From Phycisphaeraceae bacterium (lineage in GTDB: Bacteria > Planctomycetota > Phycisphaerae > Phycisphaerales > Phycisphaeraceae), in contig JANQKH010000115.1 of the NCBI GenBank assembly GCA_028281215.1, positions 1 to 6,016 on the forward strand: 6,016 nt of DNA, written 5' to 3'. A program made the position numbers and the translations under genes. Below are positions 1 to 5,354 of this stretch, one piece after another. Positions within the stretch are counted from its first letter, which is position 1, and every line of letters starts with the position of its first letter. The notes under the pieces are model-generated. The model was not told where the DNA came from and did no database searches. It was given only the letters and a program-made list of their open reading frames with translations.

Positions 1-110
1 CTGACTGCGTCGTAGTTCGGACCTCGCCACTGCGGCCAGTTTTCCGCGGAAGCGAACCGTGCGACGGTCGTGAACACAAGAGCGAAGATCAATGGGTGAA
101 TGATGCGCAT
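1..110 (-). CDS. PQQ-binding-like beta-propeller repeat protein, N-terminal part (runs off left edge)
   Basis: Only the first 36 codons lie in the window; the gene continues past base 1. The peptide begins MRIIHPLIFALVF, a short basic start plus a hydrophobic core. A likely signal peptidase I site follows, A20-S21-A22 before E23. The mature start ENWPQWRGPNYDAV is the hallmark opening of secreted PQQ/BamB-like eight-bladed propeller proteins that are abundant in Planctomycetota and Verrucomicrobiota. These proteins are periplasmic or surface-exposed; their substrates are mostly unknown. An in-frame TAA lies seven codons upstream of the ATG, so the start cannot move far. The ribosome site is weak (GCGAGA about 10 bases upstream). 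The gene follows the DUF1080 gene by 70 bp on the same strand with no obvious terminator, so co-transcription is plausible. The family call is firm; the specific role is unknown. Confidence 0.85.
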   Translation of the reverse strand, partial: MRIIHPLIFALVFTTVARFASAENWPQWRGPNYDAV

Positions 111-180
111 CAGTATGAATCTCGCTGGTTAGGTGTGTAGTTGCCGGACCTTCGTCGCGGATTGTTCTGGGCCGGTGTGG

Positions 181-1239
181 TTACTTTTCAACAATCCAGA
201 TGTTGCGGTATTGGAGCGGATTGCCGTGGCCCTGAAGTTTGATCGGGCCGGGGGTACCTTCCGGTTCATTGCGGGAGCCGCCGGTTTTGCCGGGGATTTC
301 GTAGTCGTTGTGGATCGTGATGCCGTTCAGTTTGACCGTGATGCGGGCGTTCTTGACTTTCTTGCCGTTCTCGGCGACGGCGTTGGTGAAATCGACATCG
401 TAGGTTTGCCACTGGAGCGGCGGCAGGCATCCGTTCACATCGCTGGCTTTCTTGGAGTAGATCCCGCCGCACTCGTTGTTCAAACCTTCGAGGCCGAACG
501 AATCAAGCACTTGCACTTCATAGTGGTCGACCTGATAGAACCCGCTGTTGCCGCGCCCCTGTCCGCGCGCCGCCGGTTTGAACGGCATCATGAACTCGAC
601 GTGGATGTGGTAGCTGCTGAACTTGCGTTTGGTTTTGATGTCCCTGCCGTCGGTGTTGAGCAGTTTGGTTTTTTCATCGAGCCGACCGCCTTGCCATTCG
701 TCCTTGCTGGAACCGTTGAACAAAACGATCGCGCCTTTGGGCGGTTTGGCGCCCATCGTGGGGCTGACGCGCGTGGTGCGCTTCATGCTGAACGTGCTGC
801 CTCGCATGAGGCCGTCGACAAGCGTGGCGCTGAGCGCCTGATGGCCGGTCGGCGGGAACTGTCGCGTCGCGCTGAACTGAGAGGCGTCTTTGTGCAGGTA
901 GCGCCGTTGGCCTTCCGCCGGCTTGAAGGACACCGATTTGCCGGACAGAGCACCGTCCATGAGTGACTTGCCTTTGCCGTTCCATCCCGCGCCGGGCAAG
1001 CCGCCGGGATAGACCACCGCGTGGAATCGGCCGTTGCTCAGCGCGATGACCTGTGCGCCGACGGGTTTCCCGTCCTGTGTCTTGCCGACGTATTCGCCCT
1101 GCAATTTGAAATCGATCGGCAGGGTGGCGTCTTTGGGATCAGTCCACAACCCTTTCGCGGCGAAGGATGTTGCTGTGGCGGTGAGCAGGGCGATAGCGGT
1201 GAACAGGCTGGTGAATGGGGATGTGGGATAGCGGAACAT
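181..1239 (-). CDS. Secreted DUF1080 / 3-keto-disaccharide hydrolase family protein
   Basis: This 352-residue protein has a signal peptide (hydrophobic stretch about residues 9-24, likely cleavage after S25-F26-A27). Residues about 40-155 form a first region with the glycine-rich segment GGLPGAGWNGKG (79-90). This region is typical of planctomycete members, and its function is unknown. The DUF1080 domain (PF06439, concanavalin A-like jelly roll) spans about 169-352. It is recognised by GAIVLFNG (169-176), GRGNSGFY (228-235), YEVQVLDSFG (240-249), CGGIY (257-261), WQTYDVDF (277-284), GPIKLQGHG (331-339) and the end YRNIWIVEK. Some relatives cleave 3-keto-glycosides; activity here is inferred from family only. 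The ATG is well supported by AAGGGAG five bases upstream. The gene is downstream of the sulfatase on the same strand, separated by 224 bp with a repeat, and upstream of a PQQ propeller gene. Export plus neighbours suggest extracytoplasmic carbohydrate degradation. Confidence 0.9.
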   Translation of the reverse strand: MFRYPTSPFTSLFTAIALLTATATSFAAKGLWTDPKDATLPIDFKLQGEYVGKTQDGKPVGAQVIALSNGRFHAVVYPGGLPGAGWNGKGKSLMDGALSGKSVSFKPAEGQRRYLHKDASQFSATRQFPPTGHQALSATLVDGLMRGSTFSMKRTTRVSPTMGAKPPKGAIVLFNGSSKDEWQGGRLDEKTKLLNTDGRDIKTKRKFSSYHIHVEFMMPFKPAARGQGRGNSGFYQVDHYEVQVLDSFGLEGLNNECGGIYSKKASDVNGCLPPLQWQTYDVDFTNAVAENGKKVKNARITVKLNGITIHNDYEIPGKTGGSRNEPEGTPGPIKLQGHGNPLQYRNIWIVEK

Positions 1240-1386
1240 GGCGACTCCCTTTAGGGTGATGTTGATCGAATTGTGTTGAATGGTTCTTGTGTCGATGGAA
1301 GATTGTTCAAAACCATGCAGAAGTTACTTCGCACGACGGTGTCAATGCTAAGTACAGCAGGCTTTGACCGAAATCGCTTTCTGGCT

Positions 1387-1446
1387 GGTGGGACAGGCGT
1401 CTTGCCTGTCTGGTTTGCCCTCGACGGACGAGACGCCCGTCCCACC
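1387..1446. repeat. REP/BIME-like paired-hairpin repeat
   Basis: Two 24-base arms, 1387-1410 and 1423-1446, are inverted copies of each other with 20 of 24 positions matching, all four differences being transitions. They are separated by 12 bases. Each arm also folds on its own: in the left arm GACAGGC and GCCTGTC (1392-1398 and 1404-1410) form a perfect 7-bp stem with a 5-base loop. In the right arm GACGG pairs with CCGTC (1423-1427 and 1437-1441). This architecture matches bacterial REP pairs (BIMEs), and from memory similar GGGACAGGC-type elements are scattered in planctomycete and verrucomicrobial genomes. It lies 17 bases beyond the sulfatase stop codon and could act as a terminator or 3'-end protector for that mRNA. 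The rest of the 1240-1463 gap shows no gene or clear promoter for DUF1080. Confidence 0.7.
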
Positions 1447-1463
1447 CAAGATTCCGGACAAAG

Positions 1464-3317
1464 TTAATCCTGTGCAGCAAGCGCCGCGGCGGTGTGGCTG
1501 GTGGCGCGTTGGACGTAGCCTTTTGCTTTCTTTGACTTCGCCGCAATCGCGGGCTGCACGGGTTTCGCTTTGTCGCCCATCGCTTCGAGCGCGTTGGCAG
1601 CGCGGAGGGCGACCCATTCGTTTTTGTGGTCCAACAGTTCCACCAGAGCGTCCAAGCCTTTTTCCATTTCGCCAATGTAGGTCAGCGCTTCGGCCGCGAC
1701 GACGCGCACGTCGCCTGACGCGTCCGACAAGGTCGTTGTTAATTCTTCCTTCAACGGCCCAGTTTTGTCTTTCAAAATCAAACAACCGGTCGCGCCCCAA
1801 TATCGAATGACCGGCGATGGATCGGTCAACATGGCTTTAAACTTCGCCAGGTTCTCAGGTTTGCTTTGAATAGCGAGGTCGGCCGCCGCCTTCGCGCGCT
1901 CGTAGGGATAACGCTTGGCGTTACGCACCAGATCGTGAATCGGCTTGCCGCTCGTTTCGTCGTGCATCATGCCTTCGGGGATGAAGCCGCTGTCATGGAT
2001 CGCCGCCATCTGTGTGTCGAGCGTGGTGCGCATCTGTTGGAGCACAGCCGCGTACTTCGGATCACGCGCCAGGTTTTTCACTTCCCAGTAATCCTTCGTG
2101 GTGTCGTACAACTCCTCGATCGGCTTCGGTTCCCAGAAGAATTTCTGTGGTCCTTTGCATTTACCTTCGTGGTACATCTTCTGCCACGATCGTGTTGCCG
2201 GCATTTTCCAGAGATAGTTCAGATGTTGGCCGTAGATGCGGTGCGGGTTGTAGTTGCGGATGTATTTGTACCGCTTGTCACGTACCGCGCGGCTGAAGTC
2301 ATACCGCTCATCCATGCGCCCGCGGAAACAGAACACATGTTTACGCTCCGATTTCGCCTGCTTGCCGAGGAACGCTTCGCCCTGCATGTGTTTGGGCACA
2401 TCAATGCCGGCGAGGCTGAGCACCGTCGGCGCGAGATCCACAAAGCTCACCAGGCGATCGGTTTTCGTTCCCGCTTTGTCTGGCGCCAGATGTGCGAAGT
2501 TTTTGCCGAAGCGGACGATCATCGGCACGTGCACGCCGGTGTCGTAAAGGAATCGCTTCGACCGCGTGAGGATGCCGCCATGGTCGGCGTAGTAGAACAC
2601 GATGGTGTCGTCGGCGACGCCTTCCTTTTCGAGCTTGTCGAGGATCGCACCGACCTGCCCGTCCATGCGCGTCAGAATCTTGTGATACATCGCCCAGTTG
2701 GCACGAATTTCGGGCGTGTCGGGATGGTAGGGCGGCAACGTCACCTTCGCGTCAAACAGACTTTTGTCCAACCCGCGATGCAGCGAACTTTCGTGACTCG
2801 TGCCGATGTTGTAAACCGCGAAAAACGGTTGCCCGTCCTTGCGCTTCTTGTGATCACCCCGGCTCATCTGATTCCACGCATCGTTCTGATACGGGCTGAG
2901 GTTGTAGTCGGTCTTCGAGTTGTTCGACGTGTAGTAGCCGGCGTCGCGCAGGTATTGCGTGAAGAAAGGAATGCGATCCGCCGGCACTGCGTTCTTGCTC
3001 CGCATGTGTTGCGTGCCCATCGATGGCGGATACATGCCGGTGATGATCGTACACCGCGCCGGCGCACACACCGGCGCGTTGGCGAACGCGTTTTGATACA
3101 GAATGCCTTGCGTGGCGAGCCGGTCAAGGTTCGGCGTGTTCGCGTCGGGATAGCCGTAACAGCCAAGGAAGGTGCTGTTGTCTTCGGAGACGATCCAAAG
3201 AATGTTGGGTTGCTTCTGCACGGCGTACGCGGTGGTCGTTGGTGACAACCCTGCGATGAACAAGATGAACAGCGTGACAATGGCGTGGAAGGAGCGCGGG
3301 GGATGGTCGTAATACAT
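1464..3317 (-). CDS. Secreted type I (formylglycine) sulfatase with C-terminal HEAT-like repeats
   Basis: The chosen start gives 617 residues. The open frame extends further upstream, but the ATG at 3317 is followed by a signal peptide (hydrophobic about 11-25, cleavage likely at A30-Y31-A32) and preceded by GAGAG eleven bases away. Upstream residues are low-complexity and lie over the ftsY start. The alkaline-phosphatase-like sulfatase domain spans about 36-420. It has the metal-site start NILWIVSEDN (38-47, E45/D46), the maturation motif C84-A-P-A-R88 whose Cys should become formylglycine, TSHES with H175, and YYADHGG with D245/H246. The segment TRSKRFLYDTGVHVP (251-265) carries K254. This predicts hydrolysis of sulfate esters in the periplasm or outside the cell. 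Residues about 470-590 look like HEAT repeats (SPVIRYWGATGCL, GDVRVVAAEAL, NEWVALRAANALEAMG), a fusion common in planctomycetes. The substrate is unknown and a maturing enzyme is not seen here. Confidence 0.93.
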   Translation of the reverse strand: MYYDHPPRSFHAIVTLFILFIAGLSPTTTAYAVQKQPNILWIVSEDNSTFLGCYGYPDANTPNLDRLATQGILYQNAFANAPVCAPARCTIITGMYPPSMGTQHMRSKNAVPADRIPFFTQYLRDAGYYTSNNSKTDYNLSPYQNDAWNQMSRGDHKKRKDGQPFFAVYNIGTSHESSLHRGLDKSLFDAKVTLPPYHPDTPEIRANWAMYHKILTRMDGQVGAILDKLEKEGVADDTIVFYYADHGGILTRSKRFLYDTGVHVPMIVRFGKNFAHLAPDKAGTKTDRLVSFVDLAPTVLSLAGIDVPKHMQGEAFLGKQAKSERKHVFCFRGRMDERYDFSRAVRDKRYKYIRNYNPHRIYGQHLNYLWKMPATRSWQKMYHEGKCKGPQKFFWEPKPIEELYDTTKDYWEVKNLARDPKYAAVLQQMRTTLDTQMAAIHDSGFIPEGMMHDETSGKPIHDLVRNAKRYPYERAKAAADLAIQSKPENLAKFKAMLTDPSPVIRYWGATGCLILKDKTGPLKEELTTTLSDASGDVRVVAAEALTYIGEMEKGLDALVELLDHKNEWVALRAANALEAMGDKAKPVQPAIAAKSKKAKGYVQRATSHTAAALAAQD

Positions 3318-3349
3318 GGTGGTTCTCTCAGGGGCGCATGGATGAGCAA

Positions 3350-3379
3350 CGTATAGAGTAGCGTGAACCGGTTGCTCAA
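3350..3379 (-). promoter_or_regulatory. Candidate sigma70-type promoter of the sulfatase gene
   Basis: On the minus strand, TTGAGC (3379-3374) resembles a -35 box and TATACG (3355-3350) a -10 box, each matching consensus at 4 of 6 positions, with an 18-base spacer. Transcription would begin near 3343, giving a leader of about 26 bases that still contains the GAGAG ribosome site. The -35 box is one arm of a large palindrome, and the spacer contains a second palindrome. This is a prediction from sequence alone. Confidence 0.4.
3366..3373. promoter_or_regulatory. Palindrome AACCGGTT between the predicted -35 and -10 boxes
   Basis: AACCGGTT is a perfect 8-bp palindrome that directly abuts the larger palindrome at 3374. 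It lies within the spacer of the predicted sulfatase promoter, where a bound protein would block or reshape RNA polymerase access. It may be half of a composite operator, or chance. Confidence 0.35.
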
Positions 3380-3395
3380 CGCATATGCATTGAGC
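3374..3395. promoter_or_regulatory. 22-bp near-perfect palindrome, candidate operator in the divergent region
   Basis: The arms GCTCAA (3374-3379) and TTGAGC (3390-3395) flank a GCATATGC core. Ten of eleven base pairs match; the only mismatch is C3380 against A3389. The left arm coincides with the predicted sulfatase -35 box. A further copy of the arm, TGAGCAAC (3343-3350), forms a perfect 8-bp inverted repeat with GTTGCTCA (3371-3378). Position between divergent genes suggests a dimeric regulator binding site, most directly for the sulfatase. Confidence 0.5.
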
Positions 3396-3448
3396 CGGGA
3401 ATGACGGAACAAGCGTTCTACGCGATTGCTCTCGCATGCCGCCGCCCC

Positions 3449-3476
3449 TTGCTTTTCCCCCGCGTCTGCCTACCAT
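3449..3476 (+). promoter_or_regulatory. Candidate ftsY promoter placing the transcript start at or next to the ATG
   Basis: TTGCTT (3449-3454, 3 of 6 to consensus) and TACCAT (3471-3476, 4 of 6) are separated by 16 bases. Transcription would start about 7-8 bases after the -10 box, at 3483-3484, which is the ftsY ATG. The bases just before the ATG are C-rich with no Shine-Dalgarno, consistent with a leaderless message. The boxes are weak matches. Confidence 0.3.
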
Positions 3477-3483
3477 CCCGCCC

Positions 3484-4395
3484 ATGGGACTTTTCAAATC
3501 GGTATTCAAAAAGGTCAAGCAGGGGCTCGCGGACACGGCTGAGAAATTCACCGGCGTCTGGGCCGGCGGCAAACTTTCCAAGGAACTGTTGCGCAAACTC
3601 GAACAGCAGATGATCCAGGCTGACATCGGCGTCAAGACCGCCATCGAACTGGTTAAAGACCTCGAAGCCGCGTGGGAACGCAACGAAATCGAAACTGCCG
3701 GCGACGCACGCAACTACTTGATCGACTTGCTCGTCGCCGGTTGGCCTCAGGAAGATCGCTCACTGAACATGGCGGCTGAGGGACCGACGGTGATTCTCGT
3801 GTCGGGTGTGAACGGCGCGGGTAAGACGACGTCGATCGCCAAACTCGCCAAGAGTTTGCGCGATGAGAACAAGTCGGTCATGCTTGCCGCGTGTGATACG
3901 TTCCGCGCGGCCGCCGTGGATCAACTGGAAATCTGGTCGCAACGGTTGGGCGTGGATGTCATCAAAGGTCAGCAGGGCGGCGATCCCGCGGCCGTGGCGT
4001 TCGATGCGGCGACGGCGGCGAAATCGCGCGATGTGGACGTGCTCATCGTCGACACCGCCGGCCGACTGCACACGCAGAAGCCGCTCATGGCACAACTGGA
4101 AAAAATCCGCAACGTGATTCAAAAACAAATTCCCGGCGCACCGCACGAATCGATCCTCGTGCTCGACTCCACTGTCGGCACGAATGCTGTTAACCAAGCC
4201 AAAGAGTTCACCGCCGCGACCGAAGTGACCGGTTTGTTCCTCGCGAAACTCGACGGCACGGCCAAGGGCGGTGTCGTGGTTGCCATCCGTGAACAATTGG
4301 CGATCCCCGTCAAATTCATCGGTGTCGGTGAGACGCCTGACGATGTCGAACCGTTCGAGCCGGAAAAGTTCGTCAAGGCGATGTTCGACGCCTGA
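3484..4395 (+). CDS. ftsY: Signal recognition particle receptor GTPase FtsY
   Basis: This 303-residue protein is the SRP receptor, which docks SRP-ribosome complexes at the inner membrane and releases nascent membrane proteins to the translocon. The short amphipathic start MGLFKSVFKKVKQGL can bind membrane; the long acidic A domain of E. coli FtsY is absent, as in many bacteria. The four-helix N domain covers about 1-90 and the G domain 100-303. GTPase motifs are G1 GVNGAGKTT (108-116), G2 DTFRAAA (138-144), G3 DTAGR (190-194), G4 AKLDGTAKGG (254-263) and the closing FIGVGETPDDVEPF (278-291). The usual G4 is TKLD; here Ala replaces Thr, while the specificity Asp is kept. An ATG at 3436 would add 16 proline-rich residues not seen in the family, so I start at 3484. 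No Shine-Dalgarno precedes it. It is divergent from the sulfatase and ends in a hairpin. Confidence 0.97.
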   Translation: MGLFKSVFKKVKQGLADTAEKFTGVWAGGKLSKELLRKLEQQMIQADIGVKTAIELVKDLEAAWERNEIETAGDARNYLIDLLVAGWPQEDRSLNMAAEGPTVILVSGVNGAGKTTSIAKLAKSLRDENKSVMLAACDTFRAAAVDQLEIWSQRLGVDVIKGQQGGDPAAVAFDAATAAKSRDVDVLIVDTAGRLHTQKPLMAQLEKIRNVIQKQIPGAPHESILVLDSTVGTNAVNQAKEFTAATEVTGLFLAKLDGTAKGGVVVAIREQLAIPVKFIGVGETPDDVEPFEPEKFVKAMFDA

Positions 4396-4428
4396 CAATT
4401 AGCCCCCGGCATGCCGGGGGAAATTGTC
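4394..4428 (+). terminator. Strong hairpin at the ftsY end (copy 1 of a repeated element)
   Basis: The core CCCCCGGCATGCCGGGGG (4403-4420) is a perfect 18-base palindrome (7-bp stem, CATG loop if folded). Outer arms GACAATT (4394-4400) and AATTGTC (4422-4428) pair perfectly, with a small internal loop (A4401, G4402 against A4421). The outer arm includes the last two bases of the ftsY TGA stop. No T-tract follows immediately, so it is not a textbook intrinsic terminator. The position between convergent genes still suggests transcript ending or 3' protection. Confidence 0.55.
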
Positions 4429-4465
4429 CGCCGATCCTTGAATCCGGAATCTCGAGCGGACTTTC

Positions 4466-4499
4466 GGCAATCACCCCCGGCATGCCGGGGGAAATTGTC
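4466..4499. repeat. Strong hairpin, copy 2, next to the 3' end of the TIM-barrel gene
   Basis: A 26-base segment, 4474-4499, is identical to 4403-4428 and in the same orientation, offset by 71 bases. It contains the same 18-base palindromic core. The left outer arm differs from copy 1 in sequence but still pairs: G4466-C4499, a G4467-T4498 wobble, then CAAT with ATTG, with a 2x2 internal loop (C4472/A4473 against A4492/A4493). On the plus strand a short TTTT follows at 4503-4506. It sits six bases beyond the stop of the minus-strand gene, so the two copies may serve one convergent gene each. Confidence 0.6.
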
Positions 4500-4505
4500 T
4501 ATGTT

Positions 4506-5330
4506 TTAATTCCGACACCCCAGCGCCTGCATGATCTCATCCGTCTTTTCGTACGCTTCCTCGACCCATTCCACGATCTTGTCCGGCTCCGGTGAGTATT
4601 CCAATTCGATGCTCACCGTCTTGTCGAACCCCGTATCCCGAATCGCGCCCAGATAATCTTGAATGGGTGTGACCCCTCTTCCGGGGGGCAGGTCGCCGTG
4701 GACTTGGCCGTTGCAGTCCGACAGGTGCACGTGTTCGATCAAGCCTTTGAGTTTGCTCACCTCGTCCGGTTCGATGTCCATCAGGTGCAGGTGCGAGATA
4801 TCACAGTTCGCCCGCACCACGTCCGGCATGCCCACGTCCGCGATGAACTGCACCATCGTGTCGACGGTGTTGATCAGCGAAAGCTTGAACGGCTCCAACT
4901 CCAGTGCGATCTTCTGCCCCTTCGCCTTGGCGTATTCGCCGAGAATTTTGGTGTTTTCCACGCCGGTCTTCCATTGTTCCGCCGGCGGAATCACTTCCTG
5001 CTGCCAGATGTATTCGCCGATCACCAACAACAGATTTTCCGTACCGAGTTCGGCGCACATGTCGATGTATTGCTTGCAGCGGTCAACGTGAAACCGCTGC
5101 ACCGACGGATTGAAATCGATGAGTCCCACCGCCACGCAGCACACACTCTTGATGGGCAGTTTGAGATCATGACAGGTGGTGCGGATCAGGTTGATCTCCG
5201 CCTGGTCGATGTCGAGCGGATCGGTGAAGATGTCGACAGTGTCGAAGCCGATGCGTTTGGTTTGCTCCAAGCCGAACTTGGTGTCCTTGCCGGCCTGGGC
5301 GAATGCTGAGTTGATGATGCCGAGTTTCAT
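4506..5330 (-). CDS. Sugar phosphate isomerase/epimerase-like TIM-barrel protein (xylose isomerase-like, AP_endonuc_2 family)
   Basis: This 274-residue protein has the length and pattern of the xylose-isomerase-like TIM-barrel family (PF01261). It begins MKLGIINSAF with no signal peptide, so it should be cytoplasmic. Likely metal ligands, by analogy with D-tagatose 3-epimerase-type enzymes, are E144 or E146 (IALELEPF), D177 with H180 nearby (CDISHLHLMD), H202 (EHVHLSD) and E242 (VSIELEY). The loop HGDLPPGRGVTPIQDYL (211-227) with its G-x-G turn is characteristic. Members isomerise or epimerise sugars, inositols or keto-sugars, and some act on 3-keto-glycosides; the substrate cannot be told here. 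The ATG is supported by GGAAAGG about nine bases upstream. It is the last gene of a probable operon, 24 bp after the two-TM protein, and its 3' end faces ftsY across the twin hairpins. Confidence 0.88.
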   Translation of the reverse strand: MKLGIINSAFAQAGKDTKFGLEQTKRIGFDTVDIFTDPLDIDQAEINLIRTTCHDLKLPIKSVCCVAVGLIDFNPSVQRFHVDRCKQYIDMCAELGTENLLLVIGEYIWQQEVIPPAEQWKTGVENTKILGEYAKAKGQKIALELEPFKLSLINTVDTMVQFIADVGMPDVVRANCDISHLHLMDIEPDEVSKLKGLIEHVHLSDCNGQVHGDLPPGRGVTPIQDYLGAIRDTGFDKTVSIELEYSPEPDKIVEWVEEAYEKTDEIMQALGCRN

Positions 5331-5354
5331 TGGATCAAACCTTTCCGCGTGGAA

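Noticed and set aside
133..966. 277-codon plus-strand open frame opposite the DUF1080 gene
   Set aside because: Antisense shadow of a well-supported gene; the composition is a low-complexity Ala/Val/Phe/Arg mix without motifs or a ribosome site.
1265..1320. Loose repeats TTGTGTTGA and TTGTGTCGA and the inverted pair ATGGTT/AACCAT upstream of DUF1080
   Set aside because: Short, imperfect and AT-biased; no promoter boxes with convincing spacing could be placed, so chance is sufficient.
1866..3245. 459-codon plus-strand open frame opposite the sulfatase
   Set aside because: It is fully antisense to a sulfatase with intact catalytic motifs, is Arg/His/Val-rich with no recognisable domain, and is the expected mirror frame in GC-rich coding DNA.
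3436..3483. Upstream ATG of ftsY at 3436
   Set aside because: It adds a 16-residue proline-rich stretch unlike any FtsY N-terminus I know; MGLFKSVFKKV at 3484 is a standard start.
3318..3713. Extended N-terminus of the sulfatase frame reaching 3713
   Set aside because: The extra 132 residues are low-complexity and overlap ftsY antisense, and would bury the signal peptide. The ATG at 3317 has a ribosome site and signal peptide.
4394..4499. Two-repeat CRISPR-like or attachment-site reading of the twin hairpins
   Set aside because: Only two copies, no third repeat, no cas or integrase gene nearby, and the repeated unit is a strong self-complementary hairpin rather than a spacer-separated array.
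4659..5309. 216-codon plus-strand open frame opposite the TIM-barrel gene
   Set aside because: Mirror of the real frame, with repeated Val/His/Asp segments that are reverse complements of the enzyme's codons; no domain seen.
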